DNA of 64,000 bases, taken from NCBI RefSeq assembly GCF_007109405.1, contig NZ_VJOY01000008.1, forward strand, positions 164,567 through 228,566, in the 5' to 3' direction. Each line of letters starts with the position of its first letter. Position 1 is the stretch's first letter. The DNA comes from Pseudomonas mangiferae (lineage in GTDB: Bacteria; Pseudomonadota; Gammaproteobacteria; Pseudomonadales; Pseudomonadaceae). Positions 18,321 through 26,691 of this stretch are shown one piece after another. Under the pieces are notes generated by a model. That model had not been told where the DNA came from, made no database searches, and saw only the letters and a list, made by a program, of their open reading frames with translations. The translations under genes and the position numbers were made by a program.

Positions 18321-19106
18321 TTACAGGTTCTGCGTTACGAAAGAAAGCATCTGGTCGGCGGTGGAGATGACCTTGGAGTTCATCTCGTAGGCGCGCTGGG
18401 TGGTGATCATGTTCACCAGCTCCTCGACGACGCTGACGTTGGAGTTCTCCAGGGTGCGCTGCTCCACCGTGCCCAGGCCGTTGAGCCCCGGCGTCCCCAC
18501 CTGGGGCGCACCGCTGGCAGCGGTCTCCAGGAACAGGTTCTTGCCGATGGACTGCAGGCCGGCCGGGTTGATGAAGTCGGAGGTCTGGATATTGCCGATG
18601 ATCTGCGGCTGGGCGTTGCCCTGGGTGGTGATGGACACCGTGCCGTCCTGGCCGACGGTGAAGGTCAGGGTGTCGGCCGGGACCACGATGGCCGGCTCCA
18701 GCGCCATGCCGTTGGCGGTGACGATCTGCCCGTCGGAGTTCAGGTGGAAGCTGCCGTCGCGGGTGTAGGAAACCGTGCCGTCCGGCTGCAGGACCTGGAA
18801 GAAGCCGCGCCCGTTGACCGCCATGTCCAGGGGCTGGTCGGTGGTCTGCAGGCTGCCTTCGCTGAAGTTCTTCTGGGTGCCGACGATCCGCACACCGGTA
18901 CCCAGCTGCAGACCGGATGGCAACTGGCTGTCCTGGGTCGACTGGGCGCCCGGCTGCCGGTGGATCTGGTACAGCAGGTCCTCGAACTCCGCGCGGTCGC
19001 GCTTGAAGCCGGTGGTGGACACGTTGGCGAGGTTGTTGGAAATGGTGGTCAGGTTCATGTCCTGGGCGGACAGACCGGTTTTACTCACCCACAGGGCCGG
19101 AAGCAT
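18321..19106 (-). CDS. flgG: Distal rod protein FlgG
   Basis: 261 residues, starting MLPALWVSKTGLSAQDMNLTTISNNLANVSTTGFKR, the rod/hook N-terminal motif, and ending QRAYEMNSKVISTADQMLSFVTQNL, the matching C-terminal motif. FlgG polymerises into the distal rod that crosses periplasm and outer membrane. Length is exactly that expected for the family. It follows flgF by 45 bp and precedes flgH by 66 bp. Confidence 0.97.
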   Translation of the reverse strand: MLPALWVSKTGLSAQDMNLTTISNNLANVSTTGFKRDRAEFEDLLYQIHRQPGAQSTQDSQLPSGLQLGTGVRIVGTQKNFSEGSLQTTDQPLDMAVNGRGFFQVLQPDGTVSYTRDGSFHLNSDGQIVTANGMALEPAIVVPADTLTFTVGQDGTVSITTQGNAQPQIIGNIQTSDFINPAGLQSIGKNLFLETAASGAPQVGTPGLNGLGTVEQRTLENSNVSVVEELVNMITTQRAYEMNSKVISTADQMLSFVTQNL

Positions 19107-19151
19107 GTCGTTCTCCTGGGCGCCGGTATCTCGGCGTCACCTGACTGGTTG

Positions 19152-19889
19152 TTAGCTGATCTGCAAGACACGGGCCACGGAGGCGGCGTCATCTTCGGCG
19201 GTGCGCATCATCTTCACCTGCAACTCGAACTGCCGGGACAGGGAGAGGATCGAGGTCATCTCCGCCACCGCATTGACGTTGCTGGCCTCAAGGAAACCCG
19301 AGGTGACCCGCACGGCGGCATCCGCCTCGGCCGGCTGGCCCTTGTGGTGGATCAGGCCATCCGTGCGCTTTTCCATCTCCTTGGGATCGGGGTTGACCAG
19401 CTTGATCCGGTCCACCTCGGCGACCACGTTGGGCGCTTCGCCCAGGGCGCGGATGCTGATGGTGCCGTCCTGGCCGATCTCGATTTTCTCGTCCGGCGGC
19501 ACCGCGATGGGCCCGCCGTTGCCGAGCACCGGCAAGCCGTCGCCGGTGCGCAGCATGCCCAGGGCGTCGATCTGCAGGCTGCCGGTGCGCACGTAGGCCT
19601 CGCTGCCGTCCGGGGCCTGCACGGCGATCCAGCCGTTACCCTCCACCGCCACGTCCAGGTCGCGCCCGGTCTCCTGCAGGGCGCCGGGCGTAAAGTCGGT
19701 GGCCGGGCGCTCGCTCATGGCGTACACCCGGGCCGGGAAGGTCTCGCCGAACACCTGCATGGAGCGCGCCTGCTCGTAGTCGCGGCGGAAGCCACTGGTG
19801 GAAATGTTCGCCAGGTTGTTGGCGTGGGCCCGCTGCGCCAGGGTGTTCTGGCTGGCGCCGGTCATCGCCACATAAAGCATCTTGTCCAT
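19152..19889 (-). CDS. flgF: Proximal rod protein FlgF
   Basis: 245 residues, starting MDKMLYVAMTGASQNTLAQRAHANNLANISTSGFRRD and ending in the FELQVKMMRTAEDDAASVARVLQIS rod C-terminal motif. FlgF is a proximal rod subunit exported without a cleaved signal. It is the first gene of flgFGHIJKL, 52 bp downstream of a sigma-54 promoter candidate and past a terminator closing the flgBCDE unit. Confidence 0.96.
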   Translation of the reverse strand: MDKMLYVAMTGASQNTLAQRAHANNLANISTSGFRRDYEQARSMQVFGETFPARVYAMSERPATDFTPGALQETGRDLDVAVEGNGWIAVQAPDGSEAYVRTGSLQIDALGMLRTGDGLPVLGNGGPIAVPPDEKIEIGQDGTISIRALGEAPNVVAEVDRIKLVNPDPKEMEKRTDGLIHHKGQPAEADAAVRVTSGFLEASNVNAVAEMTSILSLSRQFELQVKMMRTAEDDAASVARVLQIS

Positions 19890-19941
19890 TGGTCCCTCCG
19901 AGACGGTTCTCTGTCGCCCGTCGTTCGCTTACCGGAGGTAT

Positions 19942-19957
19942 AGCAAGCCATGTGCCA
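19942..19957 (-). promoter_or_regulatory. Sigma-54 promoter of flgFGHIJKL
   Basis: The minus strand reads TGGCACATGGCTTGCT, matching TGGCAC-N5-TTGCW in every essential position. It starts 53 bp before the flgF ATG. It differs by one base of 16 from the element in front of flgB. Confidence 0.88.
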
Positions 19958-20007
19958 ATGCCGATACCAATCGGCAAGTGGCTGTTCTGTAAGGGGTTAT
20001 CGAACGG

Positions 20008-20030
20008 AAAAAGCCCGGAACGGGCTTTTT
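20008..20030 (-). terminator. Rho-independent terminator after flgE
   Basis: AAAAAGCCCG-GAA-CGGGCTTTTT, a perfect stem flanked by A and T runs, so it can stop transcription in both directions. It lies about 90 bp past the flgE stop and just before the flgF promoter, separating the two operons. Confidence 0.88.
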
Positions 20031-20086
20031 GGAGGGCAGGCCGGCGAAAAGTTGCCGGCGCCGGCAAGTGGCCGGCCGGGTGGCGG

Positions 20087-20108
20087 GCCGTCCCCGGGCG
20101 GGGACGGC
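20087..20108 (-). terminator. GC-rich hairpin immediately after flgE
   Basis: GCCGTCCCC-GGGC-GGGGACGGC, a perfect 9-bp stem with a 4-base loop, 10 bases after the flgE stop. There is no T-run. It may protect the 3' end or pause transcription ahead of the true terminator at 20008-20030. Confidence 0.5.
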
Positions 20109-20118
20109 GCCGACGTCA

Positions 20119-21423
20119 TCAACGCAGGTTGATGATGGTCTGGGTGACCGCGTTCTCGGTCTCGATGGTCTTGGCGTTGGCCTGGTAGTTGCGCTGGGCG
20201 ACGATCAGGTTCACCAGTTCGTTGGACAGGTCCACGTTGGAGGACTCCAGGGAGCTGGACTGCAACGCCCCCAGGGTGCCGGAACGCGGCGTGCCGAGGA
20301 CCGCCTCGCCGGAGGACGACGACTGCACCCAGGCGGTCTTGCCGATGGGGGTCAGGCCCTGGGTATTGGCGAAGCTCGCCAGCACCACCTGGCCCTGGAT
20401 CTTCGACTGGCCGTTGGTGTAGCGGGCGAAGACCACCCCGGTATCGTCCACTTCCAGGCTGGCCAGCTGGCCGGTGGTGTAGCCGTCCTGGTTCTGACTG
20501 TTGACCGCGAACGTGCTGGAGTACTGGGTGGTGCCGCGCAGGTCGAAGGTCACCCCGCCCGGGTTGGCCGCGGCGCCGTTGGCCTCCCACACCGGCGGGG
20601 TGGCGCCGTTGGACTTGGCCGGCGTCCAGTTGGTGAGGGTCAGGGTGCCGTCGGCGTTGGCGGTGAAATCGGTGGAGGTCAGCGGCAGGTTCAGCTGGCC
20701 GCCGGCGGTGAAGGTCATGCCTACCGAATACGGCGTGGTGGTGGTCGGGTCCGCCGGGTTGCGGCCGTCGATCAGCACGTTCATGGTCCAGGCATTGGGC
20801 CCGGTCTTCACGAAGTACTGGGTCATGGCGTGCTCGTTGCCCTGGGTGTCGTAGACCTTCACCGAGGTGGAGTTGTTGTAGGTGGTCGGGTCCGCCGGGT
20901 TGAACGGCGTGGTGGTGGGCGGCGTCAGGGACGAGTTGAGGTTCACCGTCTCCAGGATCTTGCTGGTGGCCTTGGGCGCCTGGTTGGCGCTCTGCACCTG
21001 CAGGTTGGTGACCACCCCGCTCTGCAGCAGGCCGTTGGCGTCCACCGAATAGCCCTGCAGGTTGTAGCCGTTGTTGTCGACGATGTAGCCGTTCTTGTCG
21101 GTGCCGAAGTAACCGGCACGGGTGTAGGACATCGCCCCGTTGTTGCTGGTGACGAAGAAGCCGTTGCCGTTGATGGCCATGTCCAGGGCGTTGTTGGTGG
21201 CGGTGACGTTGCCCTGGTTGAACAGCTGGGCGACGTTGGCCAGCAGCACGCCGCTGCCCTGCTGGTTGCGACCGGTGCCCAGCACCGAGGCCGAGTAGAC
21301 GTCCTGGAACTCCGCCCGCGACTGCTTGAAGCCGGTGGTGCCGACGTTGGCGATGTTGTTGCCGGTGATGTTGAGGTCGCTGGAGGCCGCCTTGATACCG
21401 CTGAGCCCGATGTTGAACGACAT
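20119..21423 (-). CDS. flgE: Flagellar hook protein FlgE
   Basis: 434 residues from the ATG at 21423 (Shine-Dalgarno AGGAG), starting MSFNIGLSGIKAASSDLNITGNNIANVGTTGFKQSRAEFQDVY and ending in the hook-family C-terminal motif NLIVAQRNYQANAKTIETENAVTQTIINL. The middle is the variable hook D2/D3 region. FlgE polymerises into the universal joint between rod and filament. It is last in flgBCDE, 32 bp after flgD, with two hairpins downstream. An in-frame upstream extension exists but lacks a sensible start. Confidence 0.97.
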   Translation of the reverse strand: MSFNIGLSGIKAASSDLNITGNNIANVGTTGFKQSRAEFQDVYSASVLGTGRNQQGSGVLLANVAQLFNQGNVTATNNALDMAINGNGFFVTSNNGAMSYTRAGYFGTDKNGYIVDNNGYNLQGYSVDANGLLQSGVVTNLQVQSANQAPKATSKILETVNLNSSLTPPTTTPFNPADPTTYNNSTSVKVYDTQGNEHAMTQYFVKTGPNAWTMNVLIDGRNPADPTTTTPYSVGMTFTAGGQLNLPLTSTDFTANADGTLTLTNWTPAKSNGATPPVWEANGAAANPGGVTFDLRGTTQYSSTFAVNSQNQDGYTTGQLASLEVDDTGVVFARYTNGQSKIQGQVVLASFANTQGLTPIGKTAWVQSSSSGEAVLGTPRSGTLGALQSSSLESSNVDLSNELVNLIVAQRNYQANAKTIETENAVTQTIINLR

Positions 21424-21455
21424 GTGACTTCTCCTGCGCGCCGGTGAGGCGGCTG

Positions 21456-22142
21456 TTACTGACCGATGACCTGGACCTTGGACAGCGCGATGCTGCCAAG
21501 ACCGGCGAGATTGAGCGCCATTTCGCCACCGTTCTGCCCCAGCGTGACGCTGTCGACGTTGGCCGGCAGGTTGGTGGTCATGGCGGTGCTCTGGCCATCT
21601 ACCGAGGCCTGCGCCTCGAAGGTGTAGGTGCCAGGCGCGGCGGTGGCGCCGCTGGAGTCCTTGCCGTCCCACATGAAACTGATCTGGCCGGCGCTCTGGG
21701 CGCCGAGGTTGATCCGGTTCACCTGGGCGCCGGTGCTGTCGTAGACGTTGACGTAGACGTTCTCGCTGGGCGAAGTCAGGTTGACGCTGCCCTTGAGGGT
21801 CTGGCTGGTGTCGACGACCGCCGTATTGGTGGTGACCACCACCTTGCGCCCCACCAGGGACGAGGCCTGCAGGGCCTGGGACGACTGGGTGTTGGCCAGC
21901 AGCGAAGACATGCTGGTGTTCAGGTTGCTGATGCCCTCGACCGTACTGAACTGCGCCAGCTGCGCGACGAACTCGCTGTTGTCCTGGGGGTTCAGCGGGT
22001 TCTGGTTGTTCATCTGGGTCACCAGCAGTTGCAGGAACTGGTCCTTGCCCAGCTGACTCCCGGTGGGGGTCTTGCTGGAATTGTCCTTCAAGCCGTAGTT
22101 GGCAAGGACGGACGACGCGCCGTCGACGGTGGTATCTGCCAT
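21456..22142 (-). CDS. flgD: Hook capping protein FlgD
   Basis: 228 residues. The N-terminal segment contains LGKDQFLQLLVTQMNNQNPLNPQDNSEFVAQLAQFSTVEGISNLN, the conserved FlgD export and capping region. It is followed by a beta-rich domain of FlgD Ig type. FlgD sits on the growing hook tip and is removed when the hook is complete. It lies 16 bp after flgC and 32 bp before flgE. Confidence 0.96.
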   Translation of the reverse strand: MADTTVDGASSVLANYGLKDNSSKTPTGSQLGKDQFLQLLVTQMNNQNPLNPQDNSEFVAQLAQFSTVEGISNLNTSMSSLLANTQSSQALQASSLVGRKVVVTTNTAVVDTSQTLKGSVNLTSPSENVYVNVYDSTGAQVNRINLGAQSAGQISFMWDGKDSSGATAAPGTYTFEAQASVDGQSTAMTTNLPANVDSVTLGQNGGEMALNLAGLGSIALSKVQVIGQ

Positions 22143-22158
22143 GGTGTTCGCTCCGGCC

Positions 22159-22608
22159 TTACTGACCCAGGGTCAGGACTTTCTGCATCATTTGCTTGGC
22201 GGTGTTCATCAACTCCGTGTTGGTCTGGAACGCCCGGCTGGCGGAGATCATGTCGGCCATCTCCTCCACCACGTTGACGTTCGGGTAGTACACGTAGCCA
22301 TTGGCATCCGCCGCCGGGTGGTTGGGCTCGTAGCGCGGCATCAGCGGGCTCTGGTCCTCCACCACGCCCAGCACCTGCACGCCGGCACCGGAGCGATCCT
22401 CGGTGGCGAACAGCGAGCCCTGGTCGCCGGTGCTGGCGTTGGCGCCCTGCATCACGGTGGCGAACACCGGGTGGCGTGCCCGATAGGTCTTGTCGACGCT
22501 GGACGACACGGTCTCGGCGTTGGCGATGTTGCTGGAGATGGTGTTCAGACGGGTGGTCTGGGCACTCATGCCGGTACCGGCAATGTTGAAGACGCTGGAG
22601 AGGGACAT
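22159..22608 (-). CDS. flgC: Proximal rod protein FlgC
   Basis: 149 residues, starting MSLSSVFNIAGTGMSAQTTRLNTISSNIANAETVSSS and ending VVEEMADMISASRAFQTNTELMNTAKQMMQKVLTLGQ. Both are conserved FlgC rod motifs, and the DRSGAGVQVLGVVED segment is typical. It is a proximal rod subunit next to FlgB and FlgF. Spaced 15 bp from flgB. Confidence 0.97.
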   Translation of the reverse strand: MSLSSVFNIAGTGMSAQTTRLNTISSNIANAETVSSSVDKTYRARHPVFATVMQGANASTGDQGSLFATEDRSGAGVQVLGVVEDQSPLMPRYEPNHPAADANGYVYYPNVNVVEEMADMISASRAFQTNTELMNTAKQMMQKVLTLGQ

Positions 22609-22623
22609 GGCGAGGCTCCTGGA

Positions 22624-23031
22624 TTATTCGCCGCGCAGTGCGCCGACGAGCCCTTTGAACTTGCTGTTGAGCAGCGTGAAGCTGGCCTGGAACTGCACGG
22701 TGTTCTCGCCGTACTTCGCCTGCTCCACCTGGGAATCCACGGTGTTCTGATCCAGCGAGGGCTGGAACGGGATGCGGTAGAGCAGGTCGCCGTCACCCGC
22801 CTGCATGCCTTCCGCGGCGATGTGCTTGGTGTTGGTCACCGCCAGGTTGAAGGCGCCGCGGTTGGCCTTGTCGGTCTCCGCCTGCAGCACGCTGGAGAAG
22901 TCCAGGTCCCGGGCCTTGTAGTTGGGGGTGTCGGCGTTGGCGATGTTGTTGGCCAGCACTTCCGAGCGCTGGGAACGGAAGCTCAGCGCTTTCTCATGGA
23001 TGCCGAGGGCATTTTCGAAACTGATGCTCAT
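22624..23031 (-). CDS. flgB: Proximal rod protein FlgB
   Basis: 135 residues starting MSISFENALGIHEKALSFRSQRSEVLANNIANADTPNYKARD. The frame is open for another 56 codons upstream, but that extension would contain the sigma-54 promoter and matches nothing in the FlgB family, so the ATG at 23031 is the start. FlgB is the first rod subunit above the MS ring. It begins the flgBCDE operon. Unlike enterobacteria, flgA and flgM are not beside it, as is usual in Pseudomonas. Confidence 0.97.
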   Translation of the reverse strand: MSISFENALGIHEKALSFRSQRSEVLANNIANADTPNYKARDLDFSSVLQAETDKANRGAFNLAVTNTKHIAAEGMQAGDGDLLYRIPFQPSLDQNTVDSQVEQAKYGENTVQFQASFTLLNSKFKGLVGALRGE

Positions 23032-23080
23032 GTCAGGAACCTTGCCGCGAGGGGCTTCCCGTGGGTCTTGCCGGATGATT

Positions 23081-23096
23081 AGCAAGCCCTGTGCCA
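23081..23096 (-). promoter_or_regulatory. Sigma-54 promoter of flgBCDE
   Basis: The minus strand reads TGGCACAGGGCTTGCT, a near-perfect -24/-12 element (TGGCAC-N5-TTGCW). It lies 50 bp before the flgB ATG. Its partner before flgF differs at one position. Confidence 0.88.
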
Positions 23097-23156
23097 CCTG
23101 AGCAGAACCCAGCAATATCAAGGGCTTGGCAAAAGCACGCGGGCGCCGGCGCCGGA

Positions 23157-23240
23157 AAAGCGGCAAGGGCTTACCGCCCCGGGCCAGGCAAAGCGGCAAG
23201 GGGCCACGACAGTGGCAAAGCGGGGAGCGGCAAAGAAAGC
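23157..23240. repeat. Short GGCAA/GCGG direct repeats between flgB promoter and MocR terminator
   Basis: AAAGCGGCAAGGG occurs at 23157-23169 and 23190-23202. GGCAAAGCGG occurs at 23187-23196 and 23214-23223, with a further GCGGCAAAG at about 23227. The repeats lie upstream of the flgB promoter, where an enhancer-binding protein such as FleR would act, but they may simply be low-complexity sequence. Confidence 0.45.
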
Positions 23241-23262
23241 CGCGGGCCGAACGGCCCGCGGC
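23232..23262 (-). terminator. Rho-independent terminator of the MocR gene
   Basis: GCCGCGGGCC-GAAC-GGCCCGCGGC is a perfect 10-bp stem two bases after the stop of the regulator gene. On the minus strand it is followed by TTTCTTT. It insulates the regulator from flgB transcription. Confidence 0.85.
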
Positions 23263-23264
23263 CG

Positions 23265-24707
23265 TTACACGGCGATGGGTTCGACGTCCTGGCAGAGCTG
23301 CTTGGCGAGCATGCCGAGGGTCATGACGGCGCGCTCCGCCTCGCGGTTCCAGGGCACCCCGCAGGTCAGGCGCAGGCAGTGGTTGAACTGCTCGGTGTTG
23401 CTGAAGATCAGCCCCGGGGCGACGCTGATCCCCTGGCGCAGGGCCCGCAGGTGCAGGTCCTTGGTGTTGACCTTGGCCGGCAGGCTGACCCAGAGGATGA
23501 AGCCGCCGTTGGGCCGGGTCATCTGGGTACCCTCCGGGAAGTACTGCTGCACCGCCAGCTGGAACGCGGTGAGGTTCTTCCGGTACTCCTGGCGGATGTA
23601 GCGCAGGTGACGGTCGTAGCCGCCATTCTCCAGGTACGCCGCCACCCCCATCTGGGTGACGCTGCAGGCGGAGTGGGTGGTGAAGGTCTGCAGGCGTTGC
23701 ACATCCTCCTGGTGCTTGCCGGCGATGATCCAGCCGATGCGCACCCCCGGCGAGAGGGTCTTGGTGAAGCTGGAGCAGTACACCACCCGGCCGTTGCGGT
23801 CATGGGATTTGAGCGCCTTCACCGGCCCCTGCTCGAACATCAGCTCGCCGTAGATATCGTCCTCGATGATCTGGATGTTGTAGTCGGTGGCCAGCTTGAT
23901 CAGCTGCTTCTGGCGCTCGTCCGGCATGCTGCCCCCCAGAGGGTTGCTCAGCCGCGCGGTGAGCACCAGGGCCTTGATCGGCCACTGGTTGGCGGCCAGC
24001 TGCAAGGCTTCCAGGCTCATGCCGGTGGTGGGGTCGCTGGGGATCTCGATGACCTTCAGGCCCAGCAGGTCGGCCAGTTGCAGCAGCCCGTAGTAGGCCG
24101 GCGACTCGGTGGCGATCAGGTCGCCGGGCCGGGTCACCACCCGCAGGATCATGTTGATGGCATCGACGCAGCCGTGGGTGATCACCACTTCCGACGGGTC
24201 CACCGCCACCCCGGCGTCGCGCATGCGGATCGCCACCTGGCGACGCAGCGGCTCGAAACCGGGGCTGAACATGTAGCTGAACGCCCGCGGGCTGTGGAAG
24301 CGGGTGACCTTGGCCAGTTGCTGGTGCAGCGCGCGCACCGGCAGGTAGTCGATGTGGGGCGCGGCGGCGCCCAGCGGGAACACCCCTTCGCGGCGGGTGG
24401 CGGTGAGAATCTGCTGGATGATGCTGCCGCGGGTCACCATGCCGGGCCGCTCGACCCGGGCGATGTCCGGGGTGGACGCGGTGAGCGCCGGGGTCTGGTG
24501 CACGTAGAAGCCGGACTGGGGCCGGGCGCGGATCAGGCCCTGGTCCTCCAGGTTGGCGTAGGCCTGCAACACCGTGGCATGGCTGACATTGAGCTGGGCG
24601 CTCATCTTGCGTACCGACGGCACGCGCTCGCCCGGCTGGTACACACCCCGACGGATATCGTCGGCCAGCTGCTGGGCGATGCGTTGGTAGAGCAACAGAT
24701 TGGTCAT
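23265..24707 (-). CDS. MocR-type GntR/aminotransferase transcriptional regulator
   Basis: 480 residues from the ATG at 24707. Residues 1-75 are a GntR winged helix (YQRIAQQLADDIRRGVYQPGERVPSVRKM; ATVLQAYANLEDQGLI). Residues about 100-480 form a fold-type I aminotransferase domain: Asn255-Pro256 (LSNPLGG), Asp283/Tyr286 (EDDIYGEL) and the PLP lysine at Lys316 (SSFTKTLSPGVRIGW). MocR regulators sense PLP with an amino compound. The target is unknown; the neighbours (a flagellar operon and a metallopeptidase) give no obvious substrate. It is a single gene with its own terminator, and upstream short repeats suggest autoregulation. Confidence 0.9.
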   Translation of the reverse strand: MTNLLLYQRIAQQLADDIRRGVYQPGERVPSVRKMSAQLNVSHATVLQAYANLEDQGLIRARPQSGFYVHQTPALTASTPDIARVERPGMVTRGSIIQQILTATRREGVFPLGAAAPHIDYLPVRALHQQLAKVTRFHSPRAFSYMFSPGFEPLRRQVAIRMRDAGVAVDPSEVVITHGCVDAINMILRVVTRPGDLIATESPAYYGLLQLADLLGLKVIEIPSDPTTGMSLEALQLAANQWPIKALVLTARLSNPLGGSMPDERQKQLIKLATDYNIQIIEDDIYGELMFEQGPVKALKSHDRNGRVVYCSSFTKTLSPGVRIGWIIAGKHQEDVQRLQTFTTHSACSVTQMGVAAYLENGGYDRHLRYIRQEYRKNLTAFQLAVQQYFPEGTQMTRPNGGFILWVSLPAKVNTKDLHLRALRQGISVAPGLIFSNTEQFNHCLRLTCGVPWNREAERAVMTLGMLAKQLCQDVEPIAV

Positions 24708-24725
24708 GGCGGCGCTTCCCCGGAT

Positions 24726-24775
24726 AACTGGACCACAACAGTATCGAAGCGACCTGGCGAGCCAGCAGTACAGTT
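24726..24775 (-). promoter_or_regulatory. Possible MocR operator/promoter region
   Basis: On the minus strand AACTGTACTG (24766-24775) is followed by GATACTGTTG and then CCAGTT, giving repeated ACTG half-sites upstream of the regulator start. MocR proteins often bind direct repeats in their own promoters. I recognise no standard -35/-10 pair. Confidence 0.35.
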
Positions 24776-24846
24776 GCGGCATTGTCGGCGAAAGCGCAGG
24801 CGAGCGCCAGCACCGTCTGGGGAGCGAGGGAATGAAAAAGCCGCGA

Positions 24847-26076
24847 TCAGCTGGCCTTGAGCAACGCCGTGTCCAGCACCTCGGAGGCACCGCCCATCAG
24901 GCTCTCGCTGACCTGGACCAGGTCCGCGGTGCTCACCCGGTCCAGCCGCATCAGGCCACGGGCCAGATCGTCCAGGGAGTAGCGCTGCTGGCTGCGGGTG
25001 CGGATCTCCTTGTCCAGGTCCTGCAGCAGCAACACCGCGCGGGCGGTGACCGGGCCGCTGCTGCGCTCGCCGCGCAGGCTCTTGACACCCTTGCTCCACT
25101 GCCGCAGGTCGGCACGGATGCGGTGGTAGCGGTCCTCGCTGAGGCCGCCGGCGCGGCGCATCAGCTCGATGGCGTAGTACTCGGCAAGGCCTTCGCTGAC
25201 CCAGTCGCTGGCATCGGTGTCGTGGATGCGGCTGAACACGTGGACCAGCTCATGGAGCAGCGAACTGGTGCCGTTCTCGCTCACCAGCGGCCGGCCGGCG
25301 TGGAGAAACAGCGAGTTGGGCGCGGACAGCCCGCCGCGCCACATGGGGTCGCCGGCGCCGACGATGAGCAGCTTGGCCGGGTCCCGGGGGAACACCGCCT
25401 GCACCTGGGGCCAGACGAAGGTCAGCAGGGTCAGCACGTCCATGCGCCGCATGCCCTCGCCCACCGGCGCGCTGACCGTGACGTCAGTGTTGCCCAGCTT
25501 GGCGCGGCGGCTGCCCAGGTGCCCGGCGAGCATCCAGCCGGTGGGCCGGTCGAACACCCGCTCCGGGTCGTCGATGCGGAAGCGGTTCTTGCCGATCCGC
25601 GGCCAGCCGGTCTCCACAGTCTTCCAGCCCTCGGGCAGCTCGACGGTCATCCGCGCCACCAGCTCCACCCGCTCGTCGAGGCGCACCTCCACCGCCGGCA
25701 CCAGGTCGTCCCCCCGTAGCAGCGCCCAGTTCGGCGTGATGCGGGCGTCGAAGCGGTCGTTGCCGCGGGGGTGGCTGATCTTCACCCGATAGCTCAGGCG
25801 CGCCTTGCCGGCCGGCGGCTGCCAGCGGCCGTGGCGGGGATCGTCCTGCTGCCACTGGCCGTCGGCCTGGAAATCGCTATAGGCGCCGCGGGAGCCCAGG
25901 TCCGCCTCGAAACCATGGATCGCCTTGCCATCCTCGACCGTCAGCACCACCTCGGCCTGGTCGCTCTGGGGCAGGAAGCGCACGTGGTAGTCCAGGTCCA
26001 CGCGCTTGGCCGCCCAGGTGGGCAGGCTCAGCAACAGCAGGGCGGAACACAGCAGGCGTGGACGGTTCGGGAGCAC
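24847..26076 (-). CDS. Predicted secreted gluzincin-like metallopeptidase
   Basis: 409 residues. I chose a GTG at 26076 because AAGGA lies seven bases before it and translation then begins with a clean signal peptide (LPNRPRLLCSALLLLSLPTWAA). An ATG at 26109 adds 11 residues with a poor ribosome site. Residues about 25-200 look like a beta-rich domain, as in M1-type peptidases. The zinc motif HELVH is at 275-279, followed by WVSEGLAEYYA, where Glu295 or Glu299 could be the third ligand. The protein is predicted to act in the periplasm or outside. The substrate is unknown. It resembles conserved hypothetical proteins annotated in pseudomonads. Confidence 0.75.
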   Translation of the reverse strand: MLPNRPRLLCSALLLLSLPTWAAKRVDLDYHVRFLPQSDQAEVVLTVEDGKAIHGFEADLGSRGAYSDFQADGQWQQDDPRHGRWQPPAGKARLSYRVKISHPRGNDRFDARITPNWALLRGDDLVPAVEVRLDERVELVARMTVELPEGWKTVETGWPRIGKNRFRIDDPERVFDRPTGWMLAGHLGSRRAKLGNTDVTVSAPVGEGMRRMDVLTLLTFVWPQVQAVFPRDPAKLLIVGAGDPMWRGGLSAPNSLFLHAGRPLVSENGTSSLLHELVHVFSRIHDTDASDWVSEGLAEYYAIELMRRAGGLSEDRYHRIRADLRQWSKGVKSLRGERSSGPVTARAVLLLQDLDKEIRTRSQQRYSLDDLARGLMRLDRVSTADLVQVSESLMGGASEVLDTALLKAS

Positions 26077-26154
26077 GGACAATTCCTTCGTAGGGGGACG
26101 CGGTGACATATGACCCGTACCGCGGGCCGACGATCCGCGGGTTTCGCCGTCGGC

Positions 26155-26604
26155 TCAGCCGGCGCGGAAGATCATGTAGTCTTCCCAGTCGTCCTCGGCC
26201 ACCCGGGTCTCGCTGAGCATCCGGCCGGCCTGGGAGATGCCCGCCTTGTGCACCGCCTGGGGGTCGCCGCAGACCAGCGGGTGCCAGGGCGGCAAATCCT
26301 TCTGCTCGCTCACCAGGCGGTAGCCGCAGGTGGGTGGCAGCCACTTGAATTCATCGGCCTGGGCCGGGGTGAGCTGGATGCAATCCGGTACCGAGCGGCG
26401 GCGCTCGGCGTACTGGCTGCAGCGGCAGGTGTCCAGGTCCAGCAGCTTGCAGGCAACCCGGGTGTAATAGACGCTGCCGTCCTCCTCGTCCTCCAGCTTC
26501 TGCAGGCAGCACAGCCCGCAGCCGTCGCACAGCGACTCCCATTCCTCGGGGTCGAGCTGGTCGAGGGTTTTGCGTTTCCAGAACGGTTCGACTTTGGCGG
26601 CCAT
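26155..26604 (-). CDS. ycgN: YcgN-family cysteine-cluster protein
   Basis: 149 residues. A cysteine-rich cluster [12 protein letters not shown] at residues 27-38, with further cysteines ([23 protein letters not shown]), suggests metal or Fe-S binding. This is the UPF0260/YcgN family, conserved in gammaproteobacteria and of unknown biochemical function. It is separated from both neighbours by under 100 bp. The same neighbourhood (ycgN near a hydroxyacid dehydrogenase, ycgL and rnd) is found in P. aeruginosa. Confidence 0.9.
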   Translation of the reverse strand: MAAKVEPFWKRKTLDQLDPEEWESLCDGCGLCCLQKLEDEEDGSVYYTRVACKLLDLDTCRCSQYAERRRSVPDCIQLTPAQADEFKWLPPTCGYRLVSEQKDLPPWHPLVCGDPQAVHKAGISQAGRMLSETRVAEDDWEDYMIFRAG

Positions 26605-26691
26605 GGCGGATCGGAGGGGGTCGACGAGGGCGCGACAGTCTAGTCGCCGGGCCCGCGCCGGCCAAGCCCGGCCGACGGAGCGTGGCGCGGC

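Noticed and set aside
22624..23199. Longer FlgB with 56 extra N-terminal residues
   Set aside because: The extension would cross the sigma-54 promoter and does not resemble FlgB.
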